This document shows positions 5,810 through 6,147 of a stretch of DNA of 6,147 bases, piece after piece; the stretch's first letter is position 1, and each line of letters begins with the position of its first letter. Position numbers and translations under genes: made by a program. The notes beneath the pieces were generated by a model. It did not search any database. It was not told the origin of the DNA and saw only the letters and a list, made by a program, of their open reading frames with translations. This DNA comes from Burkholderia gladioli. GTDB lineage: Bacteria > Pseudomonadota > Gammaproteobacteria > Burkholderiales > Burkholderiaceae. Location of the stretch: NCBI GenBank assembly GCA_009914575.1, contig WNEB01000100.1:1-6147 (forward strand), read 5' to 3'.

Positions 5810-5955
5810 TGATTTACGGACACCTATCTAAGTGACATTGGCCAGCTTGTACTGCTTTGGGCTGAGGTAGCCCAGGGTCGAGTGCAGCCGGATCCGATTG
5901 TAGTCAACCTCAATTTAGTCAAACACATGAGCCTTGGCCTGCTCCCGTGTGGCGA
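5810..5955 (-). mobile_element. IS3-family insertion sequence remnant (right end)
   Basis: Read on the minus strand, this is the tail of an IS3-family element. The C-terminus of its transposase ends at 5828, and a short non-coding end follows, finishing in CA (TG at 5810-5811 on the plus strand), as IS3-family ends do. The other end is missing because a different element begins near 5956. Only about 146 bp remain, so it cannot move by itself. The exact outer boundary is inferred from the TG/CA rule. Confidence 0.75.
5828..5953 (-). pseudogene. IS3-family transposase, C-terminal fragment with internal stop
   Basis: Forty-one codons before the TAG at 5828-5830 read ATREQAKAHVFD, stop, then IEVDYNRIRLHSTLGYLSP and a short tail ending LANVT. 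The pattern YNxxRLHSxLGYLSP is the hallmark C-terminal end of the IS3-family DDE integrase domain. The stop is TAA at 5917-5915, where family members normally have Tyr (TAC/TAT), consistent with a single-base change. All upstream transposase sequence, including the DDE residues, is absent because the second element intervenes. It is non-functional. Confidence 0.85.
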
Positions 5956-6147
5956 GGGGCGTTGTTGCATAAATCATGTGGCGGTGTCCCATTCGTAGTT
6001 GAAGGTTGGGACGGCGGAGTTTCATAGATTAGGCAGACTTCCGATCATGGTCAACGCGTTTTTCGAGTGATCGATGCAGGGCGACGGCGAGGATCCAGAG
6101 GTCGTTGGCACCACCGAGCTTGCGGAAGCGCTTCTCCGCTTCCAGGA
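5956..6147 (-). mobile_element. Second insertion sequence, probably IS5-type, partial at the window edge
   Basis: The outer end reads GGGCGTTGTTGCATAAATC from about 5957 on the plus strand, a terminal sequence I associate with IS5-like elements of Burkholderia and relatives. It interrupts the IS3 transposase frame just upstream of the codons for ATREQAK. About 70 non-coding bases separate the end from the transposase stop. The rest lies beyond the window. Family assignment rests on memory of the terminal sequence and is tentative; the junction position is good to a few bases. Confidence 0.6.
6029..6147 (-). CDS. Transposase C-terminus (probable IS5-type), partial
   Basis: The last 38 codons before the TAA at 6029-6031 read LEAEKRFRKLGGANDLWILA, then VALHRSLEKR and a short polar tail ending DRKSA. 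The AEKRFRKL-G segment followed by a hydrophobic stretch resembles the C-terminal end of IS5-type transposases, and its position just inside an insertion-sequence terminus fits. The N-terminus and the catalytic residues are outside the window, so integrity cannot be judged. The family could be another DDE group. Confidence 0.6.
   Translation of the reverse strand, partial: LEAEKRFRKLGGANDLWILAVALHRSLEKRVDHDRKSA

Noticed and set aside
1..6147. CRISPR array, tRNA or rRNA gene, or origin of replication
   Set aside because: No regularly spaced direct repeats, no cloverleaf with a CCA-like end, and no rRNA-like conserved segments were seen on reading both strands.

Overview
The window is a polyhydroxyalkanoate (PHA) locus from a high-GC betaproteobacterium. 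It is most likely Burkholderia sensu lato: the four proteins match the Cupriavidus necator phaCAB-phaR proteins, as I remember them, almost residue for residue, and coding GC is high throughout. All four genes read left to right: phaC (PHA synthase, class I), phaA (beta-ketothiolase), phaB (acetoacetyl-CoA reductase) and phaR (PHA-responsive repressor). Together PhaA condenses two acetyl-CoA, PhaB reduces the product with NADPH to (R)-3-hydroxybutyryl-CoA, PhaC polymerises it, and PhaR senses the polymer and adjusts expression of granule genes.

Layout. 1-452 holds no convincing gene. It contains a 210-bp unit bounded by 23-bp imperfect inverted repeats (5-27 and 192-214) with two internal hairpins, then a 21-bp dyad (245-265), a TGC-rich stretch (306-369), and a sigma70-like promoter candidate (383-410) followed by the dyad CTGCGGCAG (420-428). 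A perfect 9-bp stem (455-477) sits in the putative phaC leader. phaC occupies 537-2417, phaA 2521-3702, phaB 3802-4542 and phaR 4665-5234. Gaps of 99-122 bp separate them. The phaA-phaB and phaB-phaR gaps each carry a strong hairpin without a T-tract. Two hairpins follow phaR, and the second, with a T-rich tail, is a convincing terminator.

5329-5809 on the minus strand carries the end of an unrecognised gene, converging on phaR. Its 5' end is lost at an insertion-sequence junction and its reading frame appears to shift. From about 5810 the sequence is mobile DNA. First comes the right end of an IS3-family element: the last 41 codons of the transposase are readable but carry an internal stop. 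That element is cut near 5955 by the end of a second, different element, probably IS5-type, whose transposase C-terminus runs off the window.

The metabolic genes are ordinary and well described. The less explained parts are the non-coding structures upstream of phaC and between the genes, and the nested insertion-sequence scar at the right edge. I found no evidence for an undescribed multi-gene system.
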